From Spirulina subsalsa PCC 9445 (GTDB lineage Bacteria > Cyanobacteriota > Cyanobacteriia > Cyanobacteriales > Spirulinaceae): a stretch of 64,000 nucleotides of DNA. Made by a program: the position numbers and the translations under genes. Shown here piece by piece: positions 7,462 through 16,537 of this stretch. The notes beneath the pieces are model-generated. The model saw only the letters and a program-made list of their open reading frames with translations. It ran no database searches and was not told the origin of the DNA. The stretch covers positions 4,871,894-4,935,893 of the forward strand of contig NZ_JH980292.1 in the NCBI RefSeq assembly GCF_000314005.1, written 5' to 3'. How positions within the stretch are numbered: the stretch's first letter is position 1; each line of letters begins with the position of its first letter.

Positions 7462-9768
7462 ATGGGAAGGCTCATCACGCTCAAACTGGATGGAAACCTA
7501 GAAGAACAGGGGTTTCGGGTCACGTTGGAGGTGGGGGAGGAACAACAGCGCCCTCAAGTGGAACGGGTGGGGTTTTTGCCGGGGGATTCTCAGTTAGCCC
7601 AATTAATTGACCAGCATTGGCTGGAAAAATATCGTCCTTTGGGGGCACCCTATGGGCGGAAATTGAAGGCTAAAACTATTGATTATGGGGGGTCAATTCA
7701 GGAGAAACGGGTAGCTTGTCAGGAGTCGGGGCAGAGTTTGCGCGATCGCCTCAATCAGTGGTTACAATCCCCCTCCTTTCTGCCGATCAGCCAAGAATTA
7801 TTAGTGGCCTTCCGACAAGATCAACCCCTCCGTTTCCTCCTACGCACAGACGATCCGCACCTGCAAAAACTCCCCTGGCACCTCTGGCAGGTTTTAGCCC
7901 AATACTGCCCCACAGAACCCCTCTTTAGCCCCCTCAGTCTCACCTCCAGTCCACCGAGTCCCCCTCAACCCCGTTCTAAGCTGAAAATCCTCGTCATCTT
8001 AGGCCATCGGGAAGGGATTAATACCGACATCGACTATGACATTATCCAGAGTTTACCTAATGTAGATCCCCTGTTCTTAGTTGAACCCCGACGCAGTGCC
8101 ATTAATGACCAACTCTGGGAACAGTCCTGGGATATTATCTTTTTTGCTGGACACAGTGAAACCGAGCGAGACACCGGAACCGGGAAAATTTATATTAACC
8201 CCCGTGAAAGTTTAACCATTGATGAGTTATGGTACGGCTTGAAAACTGCCGTTAATCAAGGGTTACAGTTAGCCATTTTTAACTCCTGTGATGGGTTAGG
8301 ATTAGCCCGTCGTCTCAATGATCTATCTATCCCCCAAATGGTGGTCATGCGGGAGTTAGTACCGGATCAAGTCGCCCATGAATTCCTGAAATATTTCTTG
8401 GCCGCTTTTTCCGAGGGCAGACGCTTTGAACAAGCGGTACAAGTGGCCAGAGAGCGCCTACAGGGGTTAGAAAGCGAGTTTCCCTGTGCCAGTTGGTTGC
8501 CGATTGTCTATCAAAATCCCGGGGTAGATTCCCTAACGTGGGATAAACTCCTACGCACTCCCAGCGTCTCGAAACCCCCCCTTTGGAGATGGCAGTGGGT
8601 GGGGGTGAGTCTCCTTTGTACGGCCTTGGTGATGGGGGTGCGAGCTACTGGGGTATTGCAAGGATGGGAATGGGCGGCCTATGATCATCTATTGGTACAG
8701 CGCCCGGTGGAAGCGGGGGATTCCCGTTTATTGTTGGTGGGAGTGACGGAGGGGGATTTGAACCAATATGGGAATCCTTTACCGGATGATATTTTAAGCC
8801 AAGTTTTGAGTAAACTTAGCGCCCATCAACCGCGAGTGATGGGTTTAAATATTTACCGGGATCAACCTGTTGCTACTGGATACGAGGCACTGGTGACAGA
8901 GTTTAAACAACAGGATAACTTAATTACGAGTTGTGCTTTGGGGGATGAATACGGAAACGAGGCGATCGCACCCCCTCCCCACAGTCCTCCCAAACAAGTG
9001 GGGTACAATGACCTTGAATGGGATGGTAAACACAATGTAATCCGCCGGATTTTATTAGAGCGCAGCGCCCCCATCATCGCAGATTATTCCCCCTGTTCCA
9101 GTAACTTTTCCTTTGCGTTTCAAATCGTCCAAGAATACCTAACTCCACAAAACCTAGAGTTTTCCCTCAACTCCGAAAACCATTGGCAAGTAGGTAATCT
9201 TGTTTTACAACCGTTAGGTTCTCATAGCGGAGGATACCAAAATCATGACCCTCAAGGCTATCAATTGCTCATCAACTATCGAGCTACCCCCGAACTGGCT
9301 CAATCCATCTCAGTACAACAGCTTTTAGCAGGATCTTTTCAACCGGACTGGATCAGAGATCGTATTGTTTTAATTGGTGTCATTGCGTCTAGTAGTCGAG
9401 ATGAAAATCAAACACCCTACGGCAATATGCGGAGTTTACATATACAAGCTCATCTTGTTAGTTCCCTCATTAGTGCAGTCCTAGATAAACGTCCTCTGTT
9501 GTGGGCTTTACCCTTCTGGGGGGATGTCATTTGGGTTGGATTTTGGTCAATTTTAGGCACAGGTTTAATGGTTTATAAAAAACATTACAAAATGTCTCAA
9601 TTTGCTTATGGATTAACCCTCAGTTTAACCCTAGGGGTTATCTATGGTCTTTCTTGGGGAATCCTAGTAATAGGGGGAGGATGGTTGCCCTTGATTCCCG
9701 CTATTCTAGGTTATTTAACCAGTGGAATGATTATCGCCTTGCTTCCCTTCCCACAATTTGAAAAATAG
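7462..9768 (+). CDS. CHAT-CHASE2 membrane protein
   Basis: This 768-residue protein has three parts: an N-terminal region of unknown fold (1-110), a CHAT (caspase-like) peptidase domain (about 120-350), and a membrane segment near 375-392 leading into a CHASE2 extracytoplasmic sensor domain (about 400-670). Three C-terminal membrane helices close it. The CHAT dyad appears intact: His231 in FFAGHSE and Cys276 in FNSCDG. The layout suggests a periplasmic signal read by CHASE2 and passed to a cytoplasmic CHAT domain. A DUF928 gene follows 11 bp downstream, so the two are likely one operon. The substrate is unknown. Confidence 0.9.
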   Translation: MGRLITLKLDGNLEEQGFRVTLEVGEEQQRPQVERVGFLPGDSQLAQLIDQHWLEKYRPLGAPYGRKLKAKTIDYGGSIQEKRVACQESGQSLRDRLNQWLQSPSFLPISQELLVAFRQDQPLRFLLRTDDPHLQKLPWHLWQVLAQYCPTEPLFSPLSLTSSPPSPPQPRSKLKILVILGHREGINTDIDYDIIQSLPNVDPLFLVEPRRSAINDQLWEQSWDIIFFAGHSETERDTGTGKIYINPRESLTIDELWYGLKTAVNQGLQLAIFNSCDGLGLARRLNDLSIPQMVVMRELVPDQVAHEFLKYFLAAFSEGRRFEQAVQVARERLQGLESEFPCASWLPIVYQNPGVDSLTWDKLLRTPSVSKPPLWRWQWVGVSLLCTALVMGVRATGVLQGWEWAAYDHLLVQRPVEAGDSRLLLVGVTEGDLNQYGNPLPDDILSQVLSKLSAHQPRVMGLNIYRDQPVATGYEALVTEFKQQDNLITSCALGDEYGNEAIAPPPHSPPKQVGYNDLEWDGKHNVIRRILLERSAPIIADYSPCSSNFSFAFQIVQEYLTPQNLEFSLNSENHWQVGNLVLQPLGSHSGGYQNHDPQGYQLLINYRATPELAQSISVQQLLAGSFQPDWIRDRIVLIGVIASSSRDENQTPYGNMRSLHIQAHLVSSLISAVLDKRPLLWALPFWGDVIWVGFWSILGTGLMVYKKHYKMSQFAYGLTLSLTLGVIYGLSWGILVIGGGWLPLIPAILGYLTSGMIIALLPFPQFEK

Positions 9769-9779
9769 GAAAAACTATC

Positions 9780-10484
9780 ATGAAATTACTCAAACTTTCC
9801 CTAGTTTTGGTCTTACTGTCTTTTCTTTCGGACTCTGCTCTGAATGCCCAAATACTATACAGTCAAAACTCGTCTTCTTCTTCCTCATCTAATCGAGGAA
9901 CCCCCCCAACAAGAAGAGGCCCTGGTGGTACTCGTCCCCCCGGTTCTCCCCTAGGAGACTGTCCCACTACCGAGCATGAAATTAGCGTAATTGCTCCACC
10001 CAACTTTCACGGAATTACTACAGTAGAACATCCGATTTTATGGGTTTATATTCCTTACACCCGCGACCAAATTCATGAGATTAACTTTCGCGTAGAAAAT
10101 CGAGATCCTAATCCTCAAAATCGCAAAACAATTTACAGAAATACTATTACTTCTCTCGAACAATCTGGCATTATTGGCATTCCGTTATACCCTGAAACAC
10201 CTTTTTTAAACAATCAAGTCTATGAGTGGGTTTTTGTCTTAAATTGTAGCGAAAAAAGACGCGGAATCCCCCATGATATCCGCTTAAATTCGTTGATAAC
10301 AAAAATGCCAGTGACGGAGCCAAATACTGATTATTTTTCCTATGATATTGTCACCAACACAGTACAGGCAATTCTAGAGAATAACGGTACATTTGCCGAT
10401 GATCCCACATGGCAAGCTCTGCTGAAAGAATTAGAATTAGAACACTTAATTGGAGAAAATGTCATCCTATTGTCCCCAGAATAA
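9780..10484 (+). CDS. DUF928 family exported protein
   Basis: This 234-residue protein has a signal peptide (residues 1-23, ending near NAQ) and a Ser/Gly/Pro-rich linker with RRGPGGTRPPGSP. The family core follows: GDCPTTEHEISVIAPPN, THxxHPILWVYIPY-like, and the C-terminal segment DPTWQALLKELELEHLIGENVILL. DUF928 proteins are common in cyanobacteria beside CHAT and CHASE2 genes, and their role is unknown. It is almost certainly cotranscribed with the CHAT-CHASE2 gene, and its export fits with that protein's extracytoplasmic sensor. Confidence 0.9.
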   Translation: MKLLKLSLVLVLLSFLSDSALNAQILYSQNSSSSSSSNRGTPPTRRGPGGTRPPGSPLGDCPTTEHEISVIAPPNFHGITTVEHPILWVYIPYTRDQIHEINFRVENRDPNPQNRKTIYRNTITSLEQSGIIGIPLYPETPFLNNQVYEWVFVLNCSEKRRGIPHDIRLNSLITKMPVTEPNTDYFSYDIVTNTVQAILENNGTFADDPTWQALLKELELEHLIGENVILLSPE

Positions 10485-10498
10485 CCCGTTATTCGTTC

Positions 10499-10618
10499 GT
10501 AGGTTGGGTGAAGCGTCAGCGCAACCCAACAATTAACTGTAGGTTAGGTAAAGCACCAGTGCAACCCAACAATTAACTGTAGGTTGGGTAAAGTATCAGC
10601 GCAACCCAACAATTGACA
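10499..10618. repeat. Three tandem 40-bp palindromic repeats
   Basis: Units at 10499-10538, 10539-10578 and 10579-10618 each begin GTAGGTTGGGT or GTAGGTTAGGT and end CAACCCAACAATTRACW. In units 1 and 3 GTTGGGT and ACCCAAC can pair as a stem. A further single copy is at 56696-56727, and degraded inverse copies lie at about 19466-19560. The array lies between the convergent DUF928 and CHAT genes and could act as a bidirectional terminator or mRNA stabiliser. Confidence 0.9.
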
Positions 10619-10684
10619 GTTTTTCTGTTTAACCCCAATTATGCTTTCTGACACACCCCACGGATAATTCAAACCACTTTAATC

Positions 10685-13252
10685 TTAATACCAGTTTCCC
10701 ACTAAAATATAAGCAGCCCAATGAACAGGCGAATCATATTGCGCATGATTAATTAATTTTTGTTGGGCTAAATATAGAGCTTCGGCTTTAGTAATCTCAG
10801 GATTTTGTAACTGTCGATAAAATTCAGTCATTAACTCCCGAGTTGAAGCATCATTGACTTGCCACAAACTGGCTAAGGTTGTTTTTGCACCAGAACGCAC
10901 GGCAATTCCCGCTAATCCCAGCGTCGCTCGATTGTCGCCAGTAGCGGTTTGACAGGCGCTCAGGGTGAGGATTTCTAACGGAGTGAGTCGCCGTTCAAAA
11001 TTTGTTCTAATTAACGCTTGAAGGGTGTTTATTCTTAACAGTTCCTCATAGGTCATCACATAAGTATTTTCTAGGTTCGAGCTAAATTTTCCATGACTGG
11101 CAATATGAATGGCCGAAAACGATTCAGTCTCTAATACCTGTTGTAAAGCCTGCTTAGAAAATTCTGCGTTTAATAAGGTCTTAGCGGGAAAAATTGCCGC
11201 AATTTCTTCTAGTTCTTGCTCGACATTCTCCAAGACCCAAAATCGTTGATCTTCAATCCTTCTTTCCTCACTGACTCCTAACAACAAAACATTAAGCTTA
11301 GTTGTTGCAGCGCGCTGTAAGTCGAAAACATTAAGATTCGGTAAAATTGACAGACTATAAGGTTTTTGTCCTAAATACTCTTGGTGGTTAGTATCCCACA
11401 GTGCCGACATTGGTATATTTCTTAATGCCCCATCTAAAATGAAGACTAAATGTTTGAGATTGGGCTGTTTGTTTAATTCAGTTTCCCAAGGTCTAATTAG
11501 GGTTTCATAAAGATTAGTGCCTAAATCTATGATATCACTTACAGCCTCGTTTTTAATAAATAAATCTTGAAAATATAATGCTTTATCCTCAATCTCCTCT
11601 CGACTTTTATCAACCCAATAGGCTTTAAAGGGTTGCTGGGGAAACTTGACAATAATCACCATTTTATGCTTAAATAAAATGGGGTAGATTAGAGCCGTTT
11701 GGTCATCTAGATGATTCAAATTTTGTGTAATGGGAACTAGGGGCAAAATTCGGCATCTGAGAAAATTCTCTAATTCCACTAATTGCAATTGATCAATGGT
11801 TTCGAGGGCTTCTTTGATGTTTTCCTCCCCCGGATTGTCCTCCAGCAAAAGTTCTGCTAATCGGCGATAAATTGGCTCAATATTATCCCGAAAATCAAAC
11901 TGAATATTAGGGTCAACGGGTAATAAAGTAGAACGGACTTGATCCAGTGTTTTCAGGGCGATTTTGTAGAGGGCGATCGCACGTTCGGGATGATCCTGTC
12001 GTTCCGCTAACCGCCCCAGTTGCCATTCCCAGCGATACCGCAAGTCGAGCGCCTGCCGATCTTCAGCAATCCTTAAAGCCTGTTGGGTCAAACGTTCCGC
12101 CTCACTATACTGTTGATTCCGTTCGTACAATTCCCCCAACTGTCCCAGCGCCGCCGACTCCAGCCGCAAATCCCCTAACTCCCGCGCCCTTTGTACCCCT
12201 TGCGCCAATTGCTGACCAATGATGACCCCTGTAGGAGTAGACTGGACAGGGGGAATAGCCCGACATCCTGGCACCCCCGACACCCGGTTTAACTCCTCCT
12301 GTAAACAGATTAAACTCTGGGCAAAATTTAACTGGGTTTCTAGACTGAAATGATTCGGGGGGAGTTGTGCCAATAAAGGAGCGAGGGAGGCTTGAATTTG
12401 TGCCGCTTCTGTCCACTGTTCGGCTGCAATTTGTAGACTTAACTGATTGAGTTGAGCTTGCACTTGTTCGAGGGGAGTTGTTGCCCGTTGAAACGCCTCC
12501 TGATAGGCATTGAGAGCCGATTCAACCTCCGCCTTTTCTTCCAAGGCGATCGCACGTTCCCACAAAACCCGTCTTGTATTCCCCAACTCCAACCAATTCC
12601 CGCTACTTCTCCCTTGTTCTAAAATCGCTTCAGACTGCCCCAACTCCCCCACCTGTCGCCACACCCGCCCCAAACTTTGCCGCCCCTGCTCCTTTAAATC
12701 CCCCTCCGGTAAGCCATCTAACACCCCCTCCACCCGCTTTAAAACCGCTTTCGCTTCCAAGGGAAACCCCAAAAACAGCAACCCTTGAGATTGATTGATT
12801 AAACTGCCTATCACCCCCTCCGAGTCTTCCACCCTTTCATAGGCCACCGTCGCCCTTTGCCACGCTCCTAGGGCTTGCTGAGGCCATCCGGTGAGCCAAT
12901 AGAAGCGCCCCTGAGTATTGAACAACTTCGCCTCAACTGCCAGATTTTCTACAGTTTGTCCCTCCCCCGGCAAACGGCGAAACCCCTCCCTCAGTGCCTC
13001 TTCCGCCTCCTGCCACTGTCCCAACTCCTGATAGCCTAAAGACAGGTAATGATAAATCAGCGCTTGAGTGTTGCGAGTCTCTTGGGGGAGAGCTTGCCGC
13101 CATAATGTAATCGCCTCTGCTGGGTTTTGGGGATAGGCGATTAATCCCTGTTCAATCAGGGCAAAACTCCCCCCTTGAGCCATAGTGAGAGAGGGAGTCA
13201 GGCAACAGAGACAGAGAGAAAGAAGCGCCACAACGAAAAACCGAAAATTCAA
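10685..13252 (-). CDS. TPR-CHAT domain exported protein
   Basis: This 855-residue protein has a signal peptide (1-25, ending SLTMAQG). TPR-like helical repeats span about residues 30-450, for example LYERNQQYSEAERLTQQALRI. A C-terminal CHAT domain covers about 560-855. The catalytic dyad is intact: His720 in HIASHGKFSS and Cys767 in LSACQTATG. The domain continues with GLAGIAVRSGAKTTLASLW and ends ILVGNWY, typical of cyanobacterial TPR-CHAT proteins. It converges on the CHAT-CHASE2/DUF928 operon, making a compact cluster with two predicted caspase-like peptidases. The substrate is unknown. Confidence 0.9.
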   Translation of the reverse strand: MNFRFFVVALLSLCLCCLTPSLTMAQGGSFALIEQGLIAYPQNPAEAITLWRQALPQETRNTQALIYHYLSLGYQELGQWQEAEEALREGFRRLPGEGQTVENLAVEAKLFNTQGRFYWLTGWPQQALGAWQRATVAYERVEDSEGVIGSLINQSQGLLFLGFPLEAKAVLKRVEGVLDGLPEGDLKEQGRQSLGRVWRQVGELGQSEAILEQGRSSGNWLELGNTRRVLWERAIALEEKAEVESALNAYQEAFQRATTPLEQVQAQLNQLSLQIAAEQWTEAAQIQASLAPLLAQLPPNHFSLETQLNFAQSLICLQEELNRVSGVPGCRAIPPVQSTPTGVIIGQQLAQGVQRARELGDLRLESAALGQLGELYERNQQYSEAERLTQQALRIAEDRQALDLRYRWEWQLGRLAERQDHPERAIALYKIALKTLDQVRSTLLPVDPNIQFDFRDNIEPIYRRLAELLLEDNPGEENIKEALETIDQLQLVELENFLRCRILPLVPITQNLNHLDDQTALIYPILFKHKMVIIVKFPQQPFKAYWVDKSREEIEDKALYFQDLFIKNEAVSDIIDLGTNLYETLIRPWETELNKQPNLKHLVFILDGALRNIPMSALWDTNHQEYLGQKPYSLSILPNLNVFDLQRAATTKLNVLLLGVSEERRIEDQRFWVLENVEQELEEIAAIFPAKTLLNAEFSKQALQQVLETESFSAIHIASHGKFSSNLENTYVMTYEELLRINTLQALIRTNFERRLTPLEILTLSACQTATGDNRATLGLAGIAVRSGAKTTLASLWQVNDASTRELMTEFYRQLQNPEITKAEALYLAQQKLINHAQYDSPVHWAAYILVGNWY

Positions 13253-13320
13253 TTCTTACTCCTATTTTTTGCGAGTTCTTCAACAAGCCCCACCTAACTA
13301 TATCTGAGCTTGCCGAGTCT

Positions 13321-13399
13321 GGTTCTCTGGGGAGGCAATCAGCGAAGAACCTGAGAACCGAGAATCCGCCGCTACATCCTACAAGCCCTTAGCGGCGGA
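13321..13399. other. Two consecutive stem-loops in a divergent intergenic region
   Basis: GGTTCTC (13321) pairs with GAGAACC (13353). It is followed by a perfect 10-bp stem, TCCGCCGCTA (13365-13374) with TAGCGGCGGA (13390-13399). No T-run follows, and the flanking genes diverge, so this is not an ordinary terminator for either. It could be an untranslated leader of deoC, a small RNA or a protein site. I recognise no family. Confidence 0.4.
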
Positions 13400-13466
13400 T
13401 AGTCGCTCCCGGCTACTGTAGAATGAATAGAAAATCCCCCAACCCAATACAACCCCCAAAAAAAGC

Positions 13467-14147
13467 ATGGAACGCGGTTATTCCGAAATTGATTTAGCTG
13501 AGTATATAGATCATTCTGTACTACAACCCACAGCCACCCTAGAAGCGGTACAACAGGCCTGTGGGGAAGCGGTTCGCTATGATTTCCCGGCCGTCTGTGT
13601 TTATCCTTGGGCGGTGCGCACAGCGCGGGAAGCCCTACAAGGAAAAGCTCCTCAAGTTTGTGCGGTGATTGGCTTTCCCTCGGGAGCCACGACGAGAGCC
13701 ACTAAAGTCTATGAAGCCCTCGAAGCGGTGGAAAATGGGGCGCGGGAATTGGATGTGGTGATTAATTTGGGCTGGTTAAAAGGGGGGGATACGGAACGCA
13801 TTTATCAGGAAATGGCGGAAATTTGCGAGGAAAGTGGACAAACGGTTAAGGCGATTTTAGAAATGGCGGTGTTGACGGAGGGGGAAAAACGCCTTGCGGC
13901 GGAGGTTTGTTTAGAAGCGGGGGTGTCTTTCCTTAAAACCAGTACGGGCTGGTTTGGGGGGGCAACGGTGGCCGATGTGCGCTTGCTCAAGGAAATCAGC
14001 CGAGGACAGGTGGGGATTAAGGCATCGGGGGGGATTCGCACTCCTGGGCAGGCTCTAGAATTGATTCAGGCGGGGGCGACGCGCTTGGGAACCTCTCGGG
14101 GGGTGGACTTGCTGCGCCAACGGGAAGCGATCGCCTTTGAGGAGTGA
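13467..14147 (+). CDS. deoC: Deoxyribose-phosphate aldolase
   Basis: This 226-residue class I aldolase splits 2-deoxyribose 5-phosphate to glyceraldehyde 3-phosphate and acetaldehyde. The Schiff-base lysine is Lys157 in FLKTSTGW, and the second conserved lysine is in [11 protein letters not shown]-terminal [11 protein letters not shown] and [12 protein letters not shown]-like segments are typical. The gene ends two bases before the recO ATG, and the GAGGAG in its last codons serves as the recO ribosome site, indicating translational coupling. Confidence 0.95.
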   Translation: MERGYSEIDLAEYIDHSVLQPTATLEAVQQACGEAVRYDFPAVCVYPWAVRTAREALQGKAPQVCAVIGFPSGATTRATKVYEALEAVENGARELDVVINLGWLKGGDTERIYQEMAEICEESGQTVKAILEMAVLTEGEKRLAAEVCLEAGVSFLKTSTGWFGGATVADVRLLKEISRGQVGIKASGGIRTPGQALELIQAGATRLGTSRGVDLLRQREAIAFEE

Positions 14148-14149
14148 GA

Positions 14150-14977
14150 ATGAGTCGAACTTATAAGGCAACAGGCATTAATTTGAAGAGTTTGCCCTTG
14201 GGAGAATCCGATCGCCTCGTCACCATCCTAACCGCCGAATATGGGTTAGTGCAAGCGGTCGCCCCCGGATCGCGCAAACCCAAGTCCTCCCTACGGGGCA
14301 GGATTGAACCCTTTGTTGTCAATGAATTACTTTTGGTCAAAGGGCGATCGCTCGATAAAATCATCCAAGCCGAAACCCTCGAATCCTACCCCCGTCTTTG
14401 CCAAGATTTAGGCAAACTCGCCACCAGTCAATACTGGGCCGAAATGGTTCTAGCCGTTGGCCTGAGTGACCAACCCCAGGCCGAACTCTTGGAACTGCTC
14501 AAATTGCACCTGCAACGCCTCGATCAACTCCCCCATGATGTCCCCTCCCATAGCAGTGATTTCGCCGCCGTCTCCCTCCTCTGCTCCCTCACTCAGGGCG
14601 TTTTTCACCTGCTCACCCTAGCGGGTCTTGCCCCCCAAGTTCATGTACAACTCACCCCCGGCGAACGAGTGGGCTTTAGCTTTGAAGTGGGCGGCGTGGT
14701 TCCCCTCTCGGGCCCCCCACACCCCGCCTCCACCCATTGCCCGGAATACGACCTAATCACCCCGCCCCCCATGAACACCTTCCTCGGCGCCCAAGAACTC
14801 ACCCTCCTCCAACACCTCGCCCAGATTGAACCCTGCAATCCCCACACCCTCAACGCCCTCAACAAAGCCCTCTGGCTCAAAATTGAGCAAACCTTGCGGA
14901 ACTATACCCAATATCATTTAGGCAAGCCCATTCAATCGGCCGCATTAGTTGATACCTTATTCATAGTAGATTTTTAA
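14150..14977 (+). CDS. recO: DNA repair protein RecO
   Basis: This 275-residue protein belongs to the RecFOR pathway, which loads RecA at gaps. The N-terminal OB-fold shows [19 protein letters not shown] and [22 protein letters not shown]; the C-terminal half is helical. The ATG at 14150 has GAGGAG six bases upstream. A GTG at 14144 in frame overlaps the deoC stop and is less likely. The zinc-finger cysteines of some RecO proteins are not preserved as a clear four-Cys motif. Confidence 0.92.
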   Translation: MSRTYKATGINLKSLPLGESDRLVTILTAEYGLVQAVAPGSRKPKSSLRGRIEPFVVNELLLVKGRSLDKIIQAETLESYPRLCQDLGKLATSQYWAEMVLAVGLSDQPQAELLELLKLHLQRLDQLPHDVPSHSSDFAAVSLLCSLTQGVFHLLTLAGLAPQVHVQLTPGERVGFSFEVGGVVPLSGPPHPASTHCPEYDLITPPPMNTFLGAQELTLLQHLAQIEPCNPHTLNALNKALWLKIEQTLRNYTQYHLGKPIQSAALVDTLFIVDF

Positions 14978-15056
14978 AATTTCTTAGATTTTCTTAATTT
15001 CCTTTAATCCTTAAATCGCCATTATTTCATTTAGTAAAAGAGACAATCCCTTAGTG

Positions 15057-16469
15057 ATGCAGTTGTTTGAACCTGAACAAGAAAAACGCCAATACCCCCC
15101 TTTTCCAACCCCGACCCCAGAAGCGTCCAACCCGCACCATCAGCCCCAGTCCGAGAGCCTCTCACCTGCCTTTAAGCGGGGATTTGGTCCAGTCTTAGAG
15201 AACCCCCGGTTTCTCGTCCTCTGGTTGGGTCAAGTCTTCTCCCAACTGGCCGATAAAATCTATCTGGTGCTAATGATTGCCCTGATTGCCAGTCGTTTCC
15301 AAGCACCAGACCAGCCCATTAGTGGCTGGGTGTCTGCCATTATGATCGCCTTCACCATTCCCGCCGTCCTTTTTGGCTCCCTTGCGGGGGTTTTTGTGGA
15401 TCGGTGGCCCAAAAAAGATGTACTGGTTTTAAGCAATCTCCTACGGGGGGGAGCCGTTTTAGCCCTGCCCCCCCTCCTGTGGCTCTCCCGAGATTGGGGC
15501 TGGTTGTGGGGGGTTCCCGTGGGCTTTCTCCTGCTCCTTGTCGTCACCTTCTTTGTGTCCACCCTAACCCAATTTTTCGCCCCCGCCGAACAGGCCGCCC
15601 TGCCCCTGATTGTCAAACGACAAAGCCTCCTCCCGGCTAACTCCCTTTACACCACCACCATGATGGCGCTGTTAATCATTGGTTTTGCTGTCGGGGAACC
15701 GTTACTGGCGGCGATGGATCATCTGGGGACTCAGTTGGGCTGGTCTTTTGGCAAAGAATTATTAGTGGGGGGGGCCTATGCGATCGCCGGAATGATCCTG
15801 CTGTTACTCAAAACCGGAGAAAAGCGAGCCGCCCTAGAAATCCAACGCCCCCACGTCTTCCAAGACATTTGGGAGGGGATTCAGTACCTGCAAGCTCATC
15901 ATCGCGTGCGCAATGCCCTCATCCAGTTAGTGATTCTCTTCTCCGTCTTTGCCGCCCTCGCCGTCCTGGCCGTCCCCCTCGCCGCCTCCATCCCCAGCCT
16001 CAAAGCCGAACAATTCGGCTTTCTCCTCGCCTCCGCCGGACTGGGAATGGGTCTAGGTGCCGCCTTCTTAGGCCACTGGGGGCAAGGATTCCGTAACGCT
16101 CAACTGAGTCTCTGGGGATCCGCTGGAATGGCACTCTCCCTCGTCGGCCTTTCCCTCTTCACCCATAACCTTGTTCTTGCCCTGCTCATGACCGGGTTTT
16201 TAGGCGTTTTCGCCGCCCTGATTGGCGTTCCCATGCAGACCACCATCCAAGCGGAAACCCCCGAAGAAATGCGCGGGAAAGTCTTTGGGCTCCAAAATAA
16301 CGCCATTAACATCGCCCTCTCCCTCCCCCTCGCCCTGGCTGGAGTCGCGGAGTCCTTCTGGGGCTTACAAACCGTTTTATGGGTGTTAGCGGCCTTTGTC
16401 GTCTTGGGAGGGATCTTAACCTGGTATATTGCCCAAAAAGGGGCAATTGTACCGATATCTGGGAAATAA
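15057..16469 (+). CDS. MFS transporter, macrolide-efflux-like
   Basis: This 470-residue membrane protein has a Pro-rich cytoplasmic N-terminus (1-50) and about 12 hydrophobic helices. The motif NPRFLVLWLGQVFSQLADKIYLV opens the first helix, and FGSLAGVFVDRWPKK resembles the MFS loop 2-3 motif. It resembles the MFS_3 group of drug or metabolite exporters; the substrate is unknown. ATG 15057 is preceded directly by an in-frame GTG (15054), which is an alternative start. It lies 79 bp downstream of recO. Confidence 0.88.
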   Translation: MQLFEPEQEKRQYPPFPTPTPEASNPHHQPQSESLSPAFKRGFGPVLENPRFLVLWLGQVFSQLADKIYLVLMIALIASRFQAPDQPISGWVSAIMIAFTIPAVLFGSLAGVFVDRWPKKDVLVLSNLLRGGAVLALPPLLWLSRDWGWLWGVPVGFLLLLVVTFFVSTLTQFFAPAEQAALPLIVKRQSLLPANSLYTTTMMALLIIGFAVGEPLLAAMDHLGTQLGWSFGKELLVGGAYAIAGMILLLLKTGEKRAALEIQRPHVFQDIWEGIQYLQAHHRVRNALIQLVILFSVFAALAVLAVPLAASIPSLKAEQFGFLLASAGLGMGLGAAFLGHWGQGFRNAQLSLWGSAGMALSLVGLSLFTHNLVLALLMTGFLGVFAALIGVPMQTTIQAETPEEMRGKVFGLQNNAINIALSLPLALAGVAESFWGLQTVLWVLAAFVVLGGILTWYIAQKGAIVPISGK

Positions 16470-16537
16470 TTGTATGATGTGAACGATCATCTCCGTCCGA
16501 TTGTTTCCCCCATCAGTTGTTACTCCCTTATTTGTGA

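Noticed and set aside
7716-7928. Second open frame inside the CHAT-CHASE2 gene
   Set aside because: It is a shadow of the long, domain-supported frame; the Pro/Ser/Arg-rich product is typical of out-of-frame reading.
7462-13252. Craspase-like type III CRISPR protease module
   Set aside because: CHAT domains are present, but there is no gRAMP/Cas7-11 or other Cas gene nearby, and one CHAT protein is predicted to be exported.
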